Shown here: one piece after another, positions 13,701 to 22,618 of the stretch
Layout of the letters: every line of letters starts with the position of its first letter
Numbering within the stretch: position 1 is the stretch's first letter
NCBI RefSeq assembly: GCF_029227915.1
Contig: NC_079885.1
Span: 6,138,001 to 6,202,000 of the forward strand
Direction: 5' to 3'
Source of the DNA: Hydractinia symbiolongicarpus
Lineage: Eukaryota; Cnidaria; Hydrozoa; Anthoathecata; Hydractiniidae
DNA: 64,000 nt
Position numbers and translations under genes: made by a program
Notes under the pieces: generated by a model
Databases searched by the model: none
Seen by the model: the letters and a program-made list of their open reading frames with translations, nothing else
What the model was told of the DNA's origin: nothing

Positions 13701-16700
13701 AAGGCGATAATTTTTCCAAATATTTATGTTTAGGAAAAAGGAAGTGTAGGCTTATACCTTTAAAACAGGGATAAATTCTTTAAATTTGATAACATTTACT
13801 TATTCGGCAGGCTGTCCACGTTGTCTGGAATGTCTGTAAAGTTAGGATTTATCAGGAATTTTTTAAAACGTGTAAAAATTATTAATATCAGCACTTTCTT
13901 TGACATTTCAAATCGGCAAGAATTGAATTCAGATGTAAAGGTGAGCAGTAATTATTTACAGTCTGTTTTGTCGGTATGTTTGAAATAAAAATTTGCTTTA
14001 TTAACGTACACATATTTCTGTTAAAGAAGCCAGTTTCTTAATTTGTTAACAATTCTAATACTGAAAATTTCTTAAACTTAAATGTATCGCAATAAATTGA
14101 CATCGACTTGACATCGACTTGTCTATGTACGTTATTCAATCACACAAGCGTATGTCTAATGGGTTCATTGAAAAGATGTTACCTGGAAAATCACTTTTAT
14201 AAGTTTTCTAATTTTTATATTTTTAAAAGAAGTAATGTGGGAACAGCAAAAAGTTTGCAATCTTAAATTGACAACAAAATTTGGTGGATGAGTTGGGTGT
14301 GAGGTGTAAAATATTGGTGAATGATTTGGGTGTGGGGTGTAACCGGTTGGTGGATGAGGTGGGTGTGAGGTGTAAAAAGTTAGTGAATGAGTTGGGTGTG
14401 GGCTGTAAACAGTTCATGGATGAGGTGGGTGTGAGGTGTAAAAAGTTAGTGGATGAGTTGGGTGTCGGGTGTAAACAGTTGGTGGGGGAGGTGGGTGAGG
14501 GGTATAAATAGTTAATGGATGTAAACAGTTGGAGGGTAATAGGTATAAATAGTTGGTGGGAATCACTAGAAATGTGTACTTGCATTGTAAGGTGGCCTGG
14601 TGTAAGTGTGAAATCTTTCTAATCACATACATCATCACACTGGTAATGTCCTACCTACAAGTTGTTAGAACAATAAGCAAAACGCTCGAAAATAAAAGTA
14701 AGAATCGTGTTTTAATTTATTTTCAAAATGTCCAAAATGTCAAAATGTTTTATTTTCAGTTGGAGATGAGCCTGTGAAATGTGATATGATGGAACAAAAA
14801 GAAATTGAAGATGGTTACAAAGATGAACAATGTGGAAAAGATGCGCCTGAGAACATGGCTGGTATCTGCAAGTAAGATGATTATATAATCTAAAATAAAG
14901 ATGATTATATAATCTAAAATAAAGATTATTTTATATTCTAAAATAAAGATGATTTTATAATCTAAAATAAAGATGATTTTATAATCTAAAATAAAGATGA
15001 TTATATAATCTAAAATAAAGATGATTTTATAATCTAAAATAAAGATGATTTTATAATCTAAAATAAAAATGATTTTATAATCTAAAATAAAAATGATTTT
15101 ATAATCTAAAATAAAGATGATTTTATAATCTAAAATAAAGATGATTTTATATTCTTAAATAAAGATGATTTTATATTCTAAAATAAAGATGATTTTATAA
15201 TATAAAATAAAGATGATTTTATAATATAAAATAAAGATGATTTTATAATCTAAAATAAAGATGATTTTATAATCTAAAATAAAGATGATTTTATATTCTA
15301 AAATAAAGATGATTTTATAATGTAAAATAAAGGTGATTATATAATCTAAAATAAGGATGATTATATAATCTAAAATAAAGATGATTTTATAATCTAAAAT
15401 AAAGATGATTTTATAATCTAAAATAAATATACAAAACAACATAAAAAAGGAGATTAGTTAATTTTCAGTTTGCAACGAAGTAGTGCATTTCGAAGTAGTG
15501 AAATTTCGATTTGTTTATCAAAATTAGTGATGTTGCTGGTATATATCCGTGTCTCCAGTTATTGAATCAAAAATCCGTAAAAATAACAAAGCCAGGTTGC
15601 TAACAGTTGACCTACACTGTAAGAAGTGTCTTATCCCATCTTTTTTTCCAAATGAGACAACAAGTGTAGTTTTAGCAGTATTTAAAGCTTATCAATTACA
15701 AATTTTTGATTGCAGAAATAGAATACTAATTTGACTTTTTTAATAGTAGGGCAACTTGGACTTTAAACCCCTAGAGTTTGGTATTGAAGTGCTAAAATGT
15801 AAAAGCTCTTCCAAGCCATTAGCAGTTTTTTGAAGCCTCTGCTCTAAGTCGTATTTTGTAAGAAAAAAATTTGACAAATAACAAGTATATTGTAACTTAC
15901 AACACAACATCCTCATTCCACTTTATAAAACACATTTTTTCCCATTAAATTTTCTCCTTATATGTTTTCCAAACCTTCACTGTAAAAGAATTCCACTAAT
16001 ATAATTTTCTGTAAATAAAAAAGTTGAACATTTCTGCAAGATTATTCTTCGAGATTTGATATATATAAAAGGGAGAAAACAAAATACATACGAATCTAGT
16101 TTATAAGAAGGCTGAGCCAAATATGAAGCATGTTTACAGCTGAAATTCAGACTTTTGGTGTGTACAAGACAAGTTATGTATTTATTTTTATTTTTACTGG
16201 AAAAAAACCGTTTAAAATAATGTGCCACAACAATGTTTGATGCAAGTAAATGTATGATTATTGACAGTCAATAAGAGATGATAAATAAGAAAGAGTAGTG
16301 ATAGAGGGAGTGTGACAGTTTCATAATCGCAATAGTCTGACAATGTTAGTTTTAAATATCATTTCACGCAACAAATGTTGACAATGCTTTGTTGATTACT
16401 CGTGCAAGTAAGCTATATAGCTACAACCCTGGGAAAAATATTATGTTGATACATTTCTTAAACTTGCATGTAGACAACCAGCATCCCGAAATTTGCTCTT
16501 AACTAATCTCGTTTTCTTGTTATTCTGCAATTTCGCATGCGTATTTTGCGGAACGAAAATGGATATGAAAATAGATCCGTTGGCTGCTATGTTGCATTCA
16601 GACTGGTTACAAATTTGAACGCAAATCTAGCCATGTCATCTACTGTTTTTTTTTGAGACATTCTCAAAATACACAAGTCAAAAACTCTAAAACATACAAG

Positions 16701-18348
16701 CGCACACACAGAATCATTACTAGTGCATAAAGTTAACATGTGATTGTTTGTCTCGTTTAGCACTACTGCTTCAATGTTTAATATTGATAATTAAAGTCTA
16801 AATACTCGTTGAGGGAGGTCAATAATTGCGCTGTCTAAGTTTTGTACCATTGCGACTTCTACCCTGTAGTTTCATCAAAATGTCTTTACAGGCGGACCAA
16901 AATGTCTTTTACTTGTTAATAAAGATATCTTTACTCGTCGATAAAATATCTTTGCTTGCCAGTCAAGATGTCTTTACAGGCCGATCAAAATGTCTTCACA
17001 AACCGACCAAAATACTGATGTCGTTCTGCACTTCAACACACTTTTACTGTAGTGTTGTCACTTCATATTGAGCTATTGACTCCATACTTACCCTAATACT
17101 GGGGTTTTATGGAAAGCAAATGCAAGATCAATGTTTTGTGACAAAATTTTGCTCAGGAGAGGAGGAGGAGTGTGATCTATTAGGAAATGCTCTTAAAAAG
17201 TGTCCAAATTCTTGCAAAATAAGTAATATTTTGTGCCGGCTAAAATTTTTACCGACTTTTTTCAGCAACAACCCATTTACAGATTTTTTTCAGCAACATC
17301 CCATTTTTTACAGATTTTTTGTCGATCTTTGTTTTACCTTTTTTGTGTATTTTCAGCTCAACCATTTTTAGTTGAAATTATTATGTTTGAATATTTTCTT
17401 TTTGTACTATCTATCACTTGTTTTTGTACTATCACTATTTTTACCAACCTTCTATAGGCCGACTTTATCTTACCGATAAGAGATATACATTACCTAATTC
17501 TTTTCTTCTATTCCTTAGAAAGCATTATTTGGAATACCTTGTCGCTCTTATCAACCGTAATGGTTTGGATCCAGTGTATTTGATGACAATGGATGAAATG
17601 GTTGTTGTGTACAAAAGAAAACACGAGGAGGCGCCTCCCAAAGATGGCGATGAATCTGATGAAGACTATGCACAGAGGCTAAGACAGGTAACTTTATGTT
17701 ACTTAAGATATATTAAAACCTCTTTAACGACCTTTTGTAATAAACGTCTTTTAAAAAATCAAATTAACAGCCTTCTAATAATCTCGTCCTATAAATAGAA
17801 AGAAATACTCCTAGTAAAGAAGTGGAGTTCACTGAGAATTGAAATAAAAGATGTTTTTATTTTTATTATCATTTAACTTTGAGATAGACAAAATAAGAAT
17901 GAAATTCTTGTGTTTTTATACTAACGATTCCGATCAGGTTAGACAAAACAGGTCGCTTCAAAGTTTCAAAGAATGTTTAGGTAGCTGAAGAATTATGTGA
18001 ATCTGCAGGCCGAGGACTTGTAAGCTGCCGTCAATGGTGCAGCGAAGAAGCACTACGGTCAAAATATAAAAGATTTGATGAGAAATTCTGTAGAGCGAGA
18101 CACAATATTTGATTTTTCGTGTTTTTTTTCATTTTTAGGATATACGACATAAGTTCCCGTTACCAGCTCGAAAAGATCGCATGCCATTACCAGAGTTAAA
18201 CGACGCTGCTCAAAATAATGACGTCGATAATTATGACGATGACGCCGATAATTATGATGATGACATCGATAATTATGTCGAGGATAACGATGAAATTCAT
18301 TTATTGAACAGACACGCTGATGCTCCCGATACAGACACTTCTGAATAG
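4110..18348 (+). CDS. RNF31: RNF31/HOIP-like RBR E3 ubiquitin ligase (5' incomplete)
   Basis: HOIP is the catalytic subunit of the LUBAC complex and makes Met1-linked (linear) ubiquitin chains in immune and cell-death signalling. Exons read here: 4110-4749, 4820-5115, 5804-6028, 6182-6373, 6745-7011, 8078-8144, 8216-8343, 8460-8657, 9120-9287, 11298-11411, 11528-11620, 12002-12110, 13110-13228, 13318-13477, 14760-14871, 17519-17687 and 18139-18348. Phases agree throughout and give 1088 residues, close to human HOIP (1072). Domain order is PUB, zinc ribbon, one NZF, acidic linker, coiled coil, UBA, RING1, IBR, RING2 and a linear-chain-determining domain, then an acidic tail with repeated DNYDDD-type units. 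The first residue is an exon-internal Arg, so at least one upstream exon is missing; it lies before 4110 or outside the window. One NZF was found where human HOIP has two. Confidence 0.93.
4820..5115 (+). CDS. RNF31: RNF31-like exon: zinc ribbon plus NZF ubiquitin-binding finger
   Basis: Numbering is from the first residue at 4110. Cysteines 222, 225, 236 and 239 form a zinc-ribbon-like pair of CxxC motifs. Residues 273-292 form a RanBP2-type NZF (W-x-C-x2-C..C-x2-C) that keeps the Thr-Phe pair (279-280) used by NZFs to contact ubiquitin. In human HOIP the NZFs bind NEMO and ubiquitin. The reading phase fixes the donor at the GTGGGT of 5116, not the GT four bases later. Confidence 0.85.
6182..8343 (+). 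CDS. RNF31: RNF31-like exons: coiled coil and UBA region
   Basis: Exon 6182-6373 is charged and heptad-like (EEAREKMELRKRQ..), consistent with a coiled coil. Exon 6745-7011 carries a helical region that fits the HOIP UBA; exons 8078-8144 and 8216-8343 continue it. In human HOIP this region binds the UBL domains of HOIL-1L and SHARPIN and releases autoinhibition. The similarity is weaker here than in the PUB or RBR parts, so the UBA assignment rests partly on position. The intron before 8078 contains a Helitron-like 3' end (7960). Confidence 0.7.
7880..7960 (+). mobile_element. Helitron-like 3' terminus (5' part not recognised)
   Basis: An imperfect hairpin (CCCCATAG..CTAAGGG) is followed 11 nt later by a CTAG end at 7957-7960 and then T. 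The arrangement and the spacer CTACCGACTAG match the complete element at 57983-58288 (CTAACCACTAG). The upstream AAAATAGCGATGCAGG segment resembles the pre-hairpin part of that element. No 5' end was found, so this is probably truncated. It lies in the RNF31-like intron 7012-8077. Confidence 0.6.
8460..13477 (+). CDS. RNF31: RNF31-like exons: RING1-IBR-RING2 catalytic module
   Basis: RING1 begins at Cys660/Cys663 at the end of exon 8460-8657 and continues through exon 9120-9287 (SEKHIRHLICPMC aligns with human KEKHITDMVCPAC). IBR spans exons 11298-11411 and 11528-11620 and part of 12002-12110 (WEEQH..SCE-type block). RING2 is in 13110-13228 and keeps LARGGCMHF, so the ubiquitin-accepting Cys (human C885, here residue 848) and the His two residues later are present. 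Exon 13318-13477 carries the HHPRDCLNYLRD block specific to HOIP. The enzyme therefore looks catalytically competent. The 9288-11297 intron holds a Helitron-like element. Confidence 0.92.
9590..10293 (+). mobile_element. Helitron-like non-autonomous element, copy 1
   Basis: The 5' end reads TCTCTTATAATAATAC, followed by a GTCTGTGT-rich stretch. The 3' end has a short GTGG..CCAC hairpin and stops at CTAG (10290-10293) before T. The interior, from about 9725, is closely related to 25470-26031: the same order of 'ttaacgtcaatatcc', 'ggaccacct', 'gacgtcat' and 'atctctgcaacc' blocks. It has no coding capacity and lies inside the 2-kb RNF31-like intron 9288-11297. Confidence 0.72.
14281..14511 (+). 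repeat. 33-bp minisatellite (about 7 units)
   Basis: The unit is TTGGTGGATGAGGTGGGTGT followed by GAGGTGTAAAAAG (33 bp, 11 codons), with alternate units slightly different and so a 66-bp higher order. Because the unit length is a multiple of three and lacks stops, open frames appear on both strands; these are repeat artefacts. Degenerate units continue to about 14560. It lies in the RNF31-like intron 13478-14759. Confidence 0.9.
14760..18348 (+). CDS. RNF31: RNF31-like exons: linear-chain-determining domain and acidic tail
   Basis: Exons 14760-14871 and 17519-17687 encode the LDD that positions the acceptor ubiquitin in HOIP: DEQCGKDAPENMAGICK, then HYLEYLVALIN..LDP, matches human DEACGKETPAGYAGLCQ and HYKEYLVSLIN..LDP. 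The last exon, 18139-18348, begins with a conserved basic stretch (HKFPLPARKDR). It then adds an acidic tail of three near-repeats (DNYDDDA, DNYDDDI, DNYVED) before the TAG stop. The tail repeats at DNA level too (gatgacg/cgataattatg) and is not a feature I know in vertebrate HOIP. Confidence 0.88.
14872..15428 (+). repeat. 24-bp minisatellite starting at a splice donor (about 23 units)
   Basis: The unit is approximately AAATAAAGATGATTTTATAA plus TCTA. The first unit coincides with the 5' splice site of exon 14760-14871 (AA|GTAAGATGATT), and the array runs on for about 550 bp. Most later units carry ATAAAGATG where the first has GTAAGATG, so they lack the donor GT. Variation between units is low, which suggests recent expansion. 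Confidence 0.92.
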
Positions 18349-21076
18349 GATTACGAAGAACCGTAGGTTATTGGAAGGCGAGGAGTTTGGGATTCTGTAG
18401 CAAACAAACTTTATGGTAAATATGATACACATCTGTTTAACATGAGATACCTAAAACTGTAGCCGCAATAATAATATTTCCGCCATTGAACTTTAGATGA
18501 ACAACATCAGCAAACTTTAGTTGTAAATTTTTCTCCGTTTTATTACCATGTTTTGTTGTTGATCATATCACTTTTATACTACGTTTAAAAGTGATATGAT
18601 CAACAACATTTAAACATGAGCAAATCTATCTGGATTCATGAGTTAAGTTACTGATCCAACAATAAAATAATAAAAAATGAATTCGGAAGAAGGGAATTTG
18701 CCAAAAAAAAATTTTCGGAATTTTTTAACGGATGCAACTAAATAACTTCGGTATAATAAAAAAATAATAATTTAAAAATTTATGCGTTTTGACACGGAAG
18801 AAAACAAATAAAAGATTTTCATTATCAAACTATTACGTTTAAAACCGAATACTTTCTTTGAATGTGCTCAAGTGTACGCAGTATTAGTCAACATATTCTA
18901 TAAAATTAACCTGAGGAAGAAGTATAATTGAATGTGTTTGTGACTGACACTAAAGACTTTGTTGAACTTCTTAATTAAATGAAATACTAATTTTTGAAAA
19001 TGAAAACTCTACAGTTTGCGATTCGATGCGTCGTTGTTTTTCGCTATGTACAAGTGGTTTGGTTACGTACCGATTTTGTAGCGATATTGTAATAGTTCTG
19101 TGTTTTTTTGTATTTATTAAGATTGCAAATTCATTTTTCTACTCCGCGATACATGATTTGCTATTTTCTTAAACCTTTTTTTTCAGAATAATTTGTAGTT
19201 CTGACTACGCGCGCTTAATATTACGCTACTCTTATCTTCTAATTTAAGATCTTACATCATCACCCTCCTCCCTTTTGCAAAAAATTGAGAGGTTTTATTT
19301 GTTTCCATAAAAATTTCTTTATCCATGAGGGAATTATTTAAGTACCTGCGTAGAAATTGTATTGTACATAGTCTCTCACTTCGCTGTATTTTGAAATATT
19401 GTAGTAGTTAGCCTAATAGTTAAAATTGTGACATGAAAGCTCTTTGTATATTATACCCTTTTTTTATTTTATATATAACTTGCCAGTTTACAAAACTTTG
19501 TAGATTCTTGCACATGTGCACACATTCTTGTAGGTAAAAAGGCAGAACCATGAGGATTAAAATTTCTATTATAGAAATTTGTACATGTTATTGGAAAGTA
19601 ATGTATTCTAAGGGAATGAAATTATCTGATAAAAAACCTTCCCTTTTTTTAGAAAATAATATTTACTAATTAAGGTAATTTGTGGTCCCTTGTTTATATT
19701 TTCTACCTACAGGAATGAATGAGCATGTCTAGAAACAAAACATTACGTCTCGAGGGAATGAGTTATTTCCTCTAAATAAGCGCCCTCTTTCTAATAAACG
19801 CCCCCTCTAATAAGCTCCCCCTTTAAAGCCGAATTTTTTATAGAGCCCACCTTCAAATACAACACCCCCTCCCCCTTCCACCCTCCCTATATTAGAAACA
19901 AAACCTTAAATAAAAACCAGCCGGGAAGGATTATATTTGGATTCGCAGACTTCACTATCAAAGAAAACCCATACGGCATTATCGACGGAGCGGCGATAAT
20001 GAAATTCTAAAAATTTCGCATCTAATCCAGTAAAGAAAAAAAAATACGACATAATTTATCTTAAACATAACTGTATAAAAGTTTAGTAGAAATTAATACA
20101 ATCATGTTATGTTAGGCTATCCTTACACCACCACCGTTTTTTCTTCGCTTACGACAGAAAAGCAATAACTTTAATCTATTCTAACACACACAAACTTTGA
20201 CTTTTGTGCGCACTGGATACCCAGTGCGCTTCTGTTTATTTAAAAAGAAAAAGAATATGAGAAAATCACAAGGATGTGAATAGTTGTAGCACAGCTGGTC
20301 TGGTGTGTTAGGGATGGCTAGAGATTTTGTGAATTCACGTAAAGTTGAAATTCCACTCAGCAGCAGAACGGAACGGAACAAAAAAATACTTAAGTTTGAT
20401 TGGCCATCTGCTAACTAATCTTTTTTTATATTTCTTTTCGTTCCTATCCGCCAAGAAAGTTGAAGAAATGGTTTCAACTGTCAGTTGGGATCGTAACAGG
20501 GAGAAGTTCATCAGCAATTAAGACTCTACAAAGCACAATTGTTCGTTCCAATCCGTTCTATTTCGTTTAAGTGGATTTTTTCTTTTTACTTTTTCTGTTG
20601 CAACTTCATCAGAATACGGTGTTTATGTTAGCGAAATAGTTATATATATTTTCAATATGTACAAATTATGGAACATATTTCACACATTAAATGTCAATTT
20701 CTTATTTGGATAGATACTCAAGGGCCTGGAATCAAATTAAAAAAATGTCAGGACATTTATTAACGTTCTTCGCGACTTAATGATATGCCTGAATATCTCC
20801 CTTTGAAACTAGCCGGTGATGAAACTCATATAAAGATATTGGCTATACTTCACTCTGATGTTATGACTTGTTGAAGTCGTAAATACATTTCACGACATGT
20901 GCCGCGGTTGTCATAGTTACTTGTTTTTTTATATTCGTTCGAAACCTTCAAAGGCCGTGTTATGGAGAGTCAGTATAACCTTCATTGCTTTTACCTAAAT
21001 AAAATAAGCAGTAGGTAACAATATGTGTGCAATGAGAAATAAATAAATAAATGCGATAATGTTAAAAAAACTTTAC
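18349..21076. other. Intergenic/3' region, no supported gene
   Basis: The interval holds the RNF31-like 3' flank, a perfect 23-bp hairpin (18554-18608) and a degenerate C-rich repeat (about 19752-19890, AATAAGCGCCC/AATAAACGCCCC units). The 3' terminal exon of the mucin-like gene, transcribed leftward, should lie here but was not identified. Confidence 0.55.
18554..18608. repeat. Perfect 23-bp inverted repeat (hairpin)
   Basis: The left arm, 18554-18576 (begins TGTTGTTGATCATATC), and the right arm, 18586-18608, are exact reverse complements separated by a 9-nt loop. It sits about 200 bp past the RNF31-like stop codon. It could be the ends of a tiny MITE, a fold-back in the 3' UTR, or a small-RNA hairpin; the sequence alone does not decide. 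Confidence 0.9.
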
Positions 21077-22618
21077 CTCTCAATACTAAATCGTTGTCGT
21101 TTGGTTCAACAGTTGGATTTTTACGAGTATTCTTCTGAATGCAGAAGATATAAACGACTGCAGCAACAATAGCGATAAAAATTAACAATCCCAACACGAT
21201 ACCGACGATAGCACCGGAACTGAGATCATCATCATCTGGTACAGCTGTTGGTCTGGCTGTGGTGGCGTATGGCGGTACGATGACGAGAATAACAAAAGAA
21301 GAGGGCGCTACTGTCAGATTCTGGTTATTTATAACGATGTTGAGGTTGTTGTTCTGAACGAGAGTTTTTACCGCCAAAACTGAGTTTTCGCTTGTCTGGT
21401 TGTTAGTCATAACTTGAACGTAACTCACAATAATGGATCCACATCTAATACTGAAATTTTTCATACTTCCTTTAGCAATGCGTGCTTTTGCAGCTATCTT
21501 GTCTCTCATTTCCAAAGCTACGCTATCTTTTGATGTATCGTTAAACAAATTCGAACAGTTTAAGGCGGAAAATTTAAAGGTGACGTTTCTGTCGTAATTT
21601 TGTGGTTTAACCGTCACTCTCGGTGTTGTTGAAACGATTGACGTCGATATAGATATTTTTGAGGTTGTTGGAGATATCGATGACGTCGCGTGTTGTGTGG
21701 TCGTTTTTGTGATTGAAGATGTTGATTGAGTTACCAGCCTGCTATCAGAAGATCTAGATGAAGAGTGGGACATGTACAGAGATGTTCTGGAAGATATGCT
21801 TGGCGTTTGGGCGGAAGACGTTTCACTGTTTCCGGCTGATGGGCTGGAAGATATACTTGGCATTGGACCAGAAGGCGTTGCACTACTTTCGGCAGATGAA
21901 CTGAAAGATGTACTTTGCATTGGACTAGAAGGCGTTGCACTGCTTTCGGCAGATGAACTGGAAGATGTACTTGGCATTGGACTAGAAGGCATTGCACTGC
22001 TTTCGGCAGATGAACTGGAAGATATACTTGGCGTTGGGGAAGAAGACGTTGAACTGCTTTCGGCAGATGAACTGAAAGATGTACTTGGCGTTGGGGTAGG
22101 AGACGTTGAACTGCTTTCGGCAGATGAACTGGAAGATGTACTTGGCGTTGGGGAAGAAGACGTTGCACTGCTTTCGGCAGATGAACTGGAAGATGTACTT
22201 GGCGTTGGGGTATAAGACGTTGCACTGCTTTCGGCAGATGAACTGGAAGATGTACTTGGCATTGGACTAGAAGGCGTTGCACTGCTTCCGGCAGATGAAC
22301 TGGAAGAAATACTTGGCGTTGGGGAAGAAGACGTTGAACTGCTTTCGGCAGATGAATTGAAAGATGTACTTGGTGTTGGACCAGAAGGCGTTGCACTGAT
22401 TTCGGCAGATGAACTGGAAGATATACTCGCGGATGCAGTTAAAGTAGGTGTTGAACTTGACGTAACAGAAGTGGATATACTTGACCATGACGCTGAGAGT
22501 GAACCAGTGCTGCTTGTAACTCCACTGACAGAGAAACTACCAGAACTTGTTGCAGTATGTGTTGCGGTGACGGAGGTGGAAGCGTCAACATTTTGGACGC
22601 CGAGATATATGATTACAT
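21077..22618 (-). CDS. Mucin-like transmembrane protein, main exon (5' and 3' exons missing)
   Basis: The frame is open across the whole exon, from an acceptor (TTTAG at 22619-22623) to a donor (GTAAAG at 21071-21076) after NDLVLRG. The N-terminal part is Ser/Thr-rich and contains about ten 19-residue repeats (SSSPTPSTSSSSSAES type), likely a heavily O-glycosylated stalk. A globular region of about 130 residues with several NxS/T sites and Cys residues follows; it is loosely SEA-like, low confidence. A DDDD linker and one membrane helix (GAIVGIVLGLLIFIAIVAAV) come next, with a basic cytoplasmic start (QKNTRKN). The expected signal-peptide exon at higher coordinates and the end of the tail at lower coordinates were not found. 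The family cannot be named. Confidence 0.8.
21835..22430 (-). repeat. 57-bp coding minisatellite in the mucin-like exon
   Basis: About ten tandem 57-bp units encode a 19-residue Ser/Thr/Pro repeat on the minus strand. Units differ by a few bases, with some pairs almost identical. Since 57 is divisible by three, the plus strand also stays open (ADELEDVLGVG-type frames); that is a by-product of the repeat, not a second gene. Copy number is likely to vary between alleles. Confidence 0.9.

Noticed and set aside
14223-14638. Frames of VDELGVRCK or NSSTNFLHLTP repeats
   Set aside because: Stop-free 33-bp minisatellite within an intron of the RNF31-like gene.
15155-15442. ILDYKIIFI repeat protein on the minus strand
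   Set aside because: Translation of the 24-bp intronic minisatellite.
21731-22396. QRQVHLPVHLPKAV and ADELEDVLGIG repeat proteins
   Set aside because: Out-of-frame and antisense readings of the 57-bp mucin-coding repeat.
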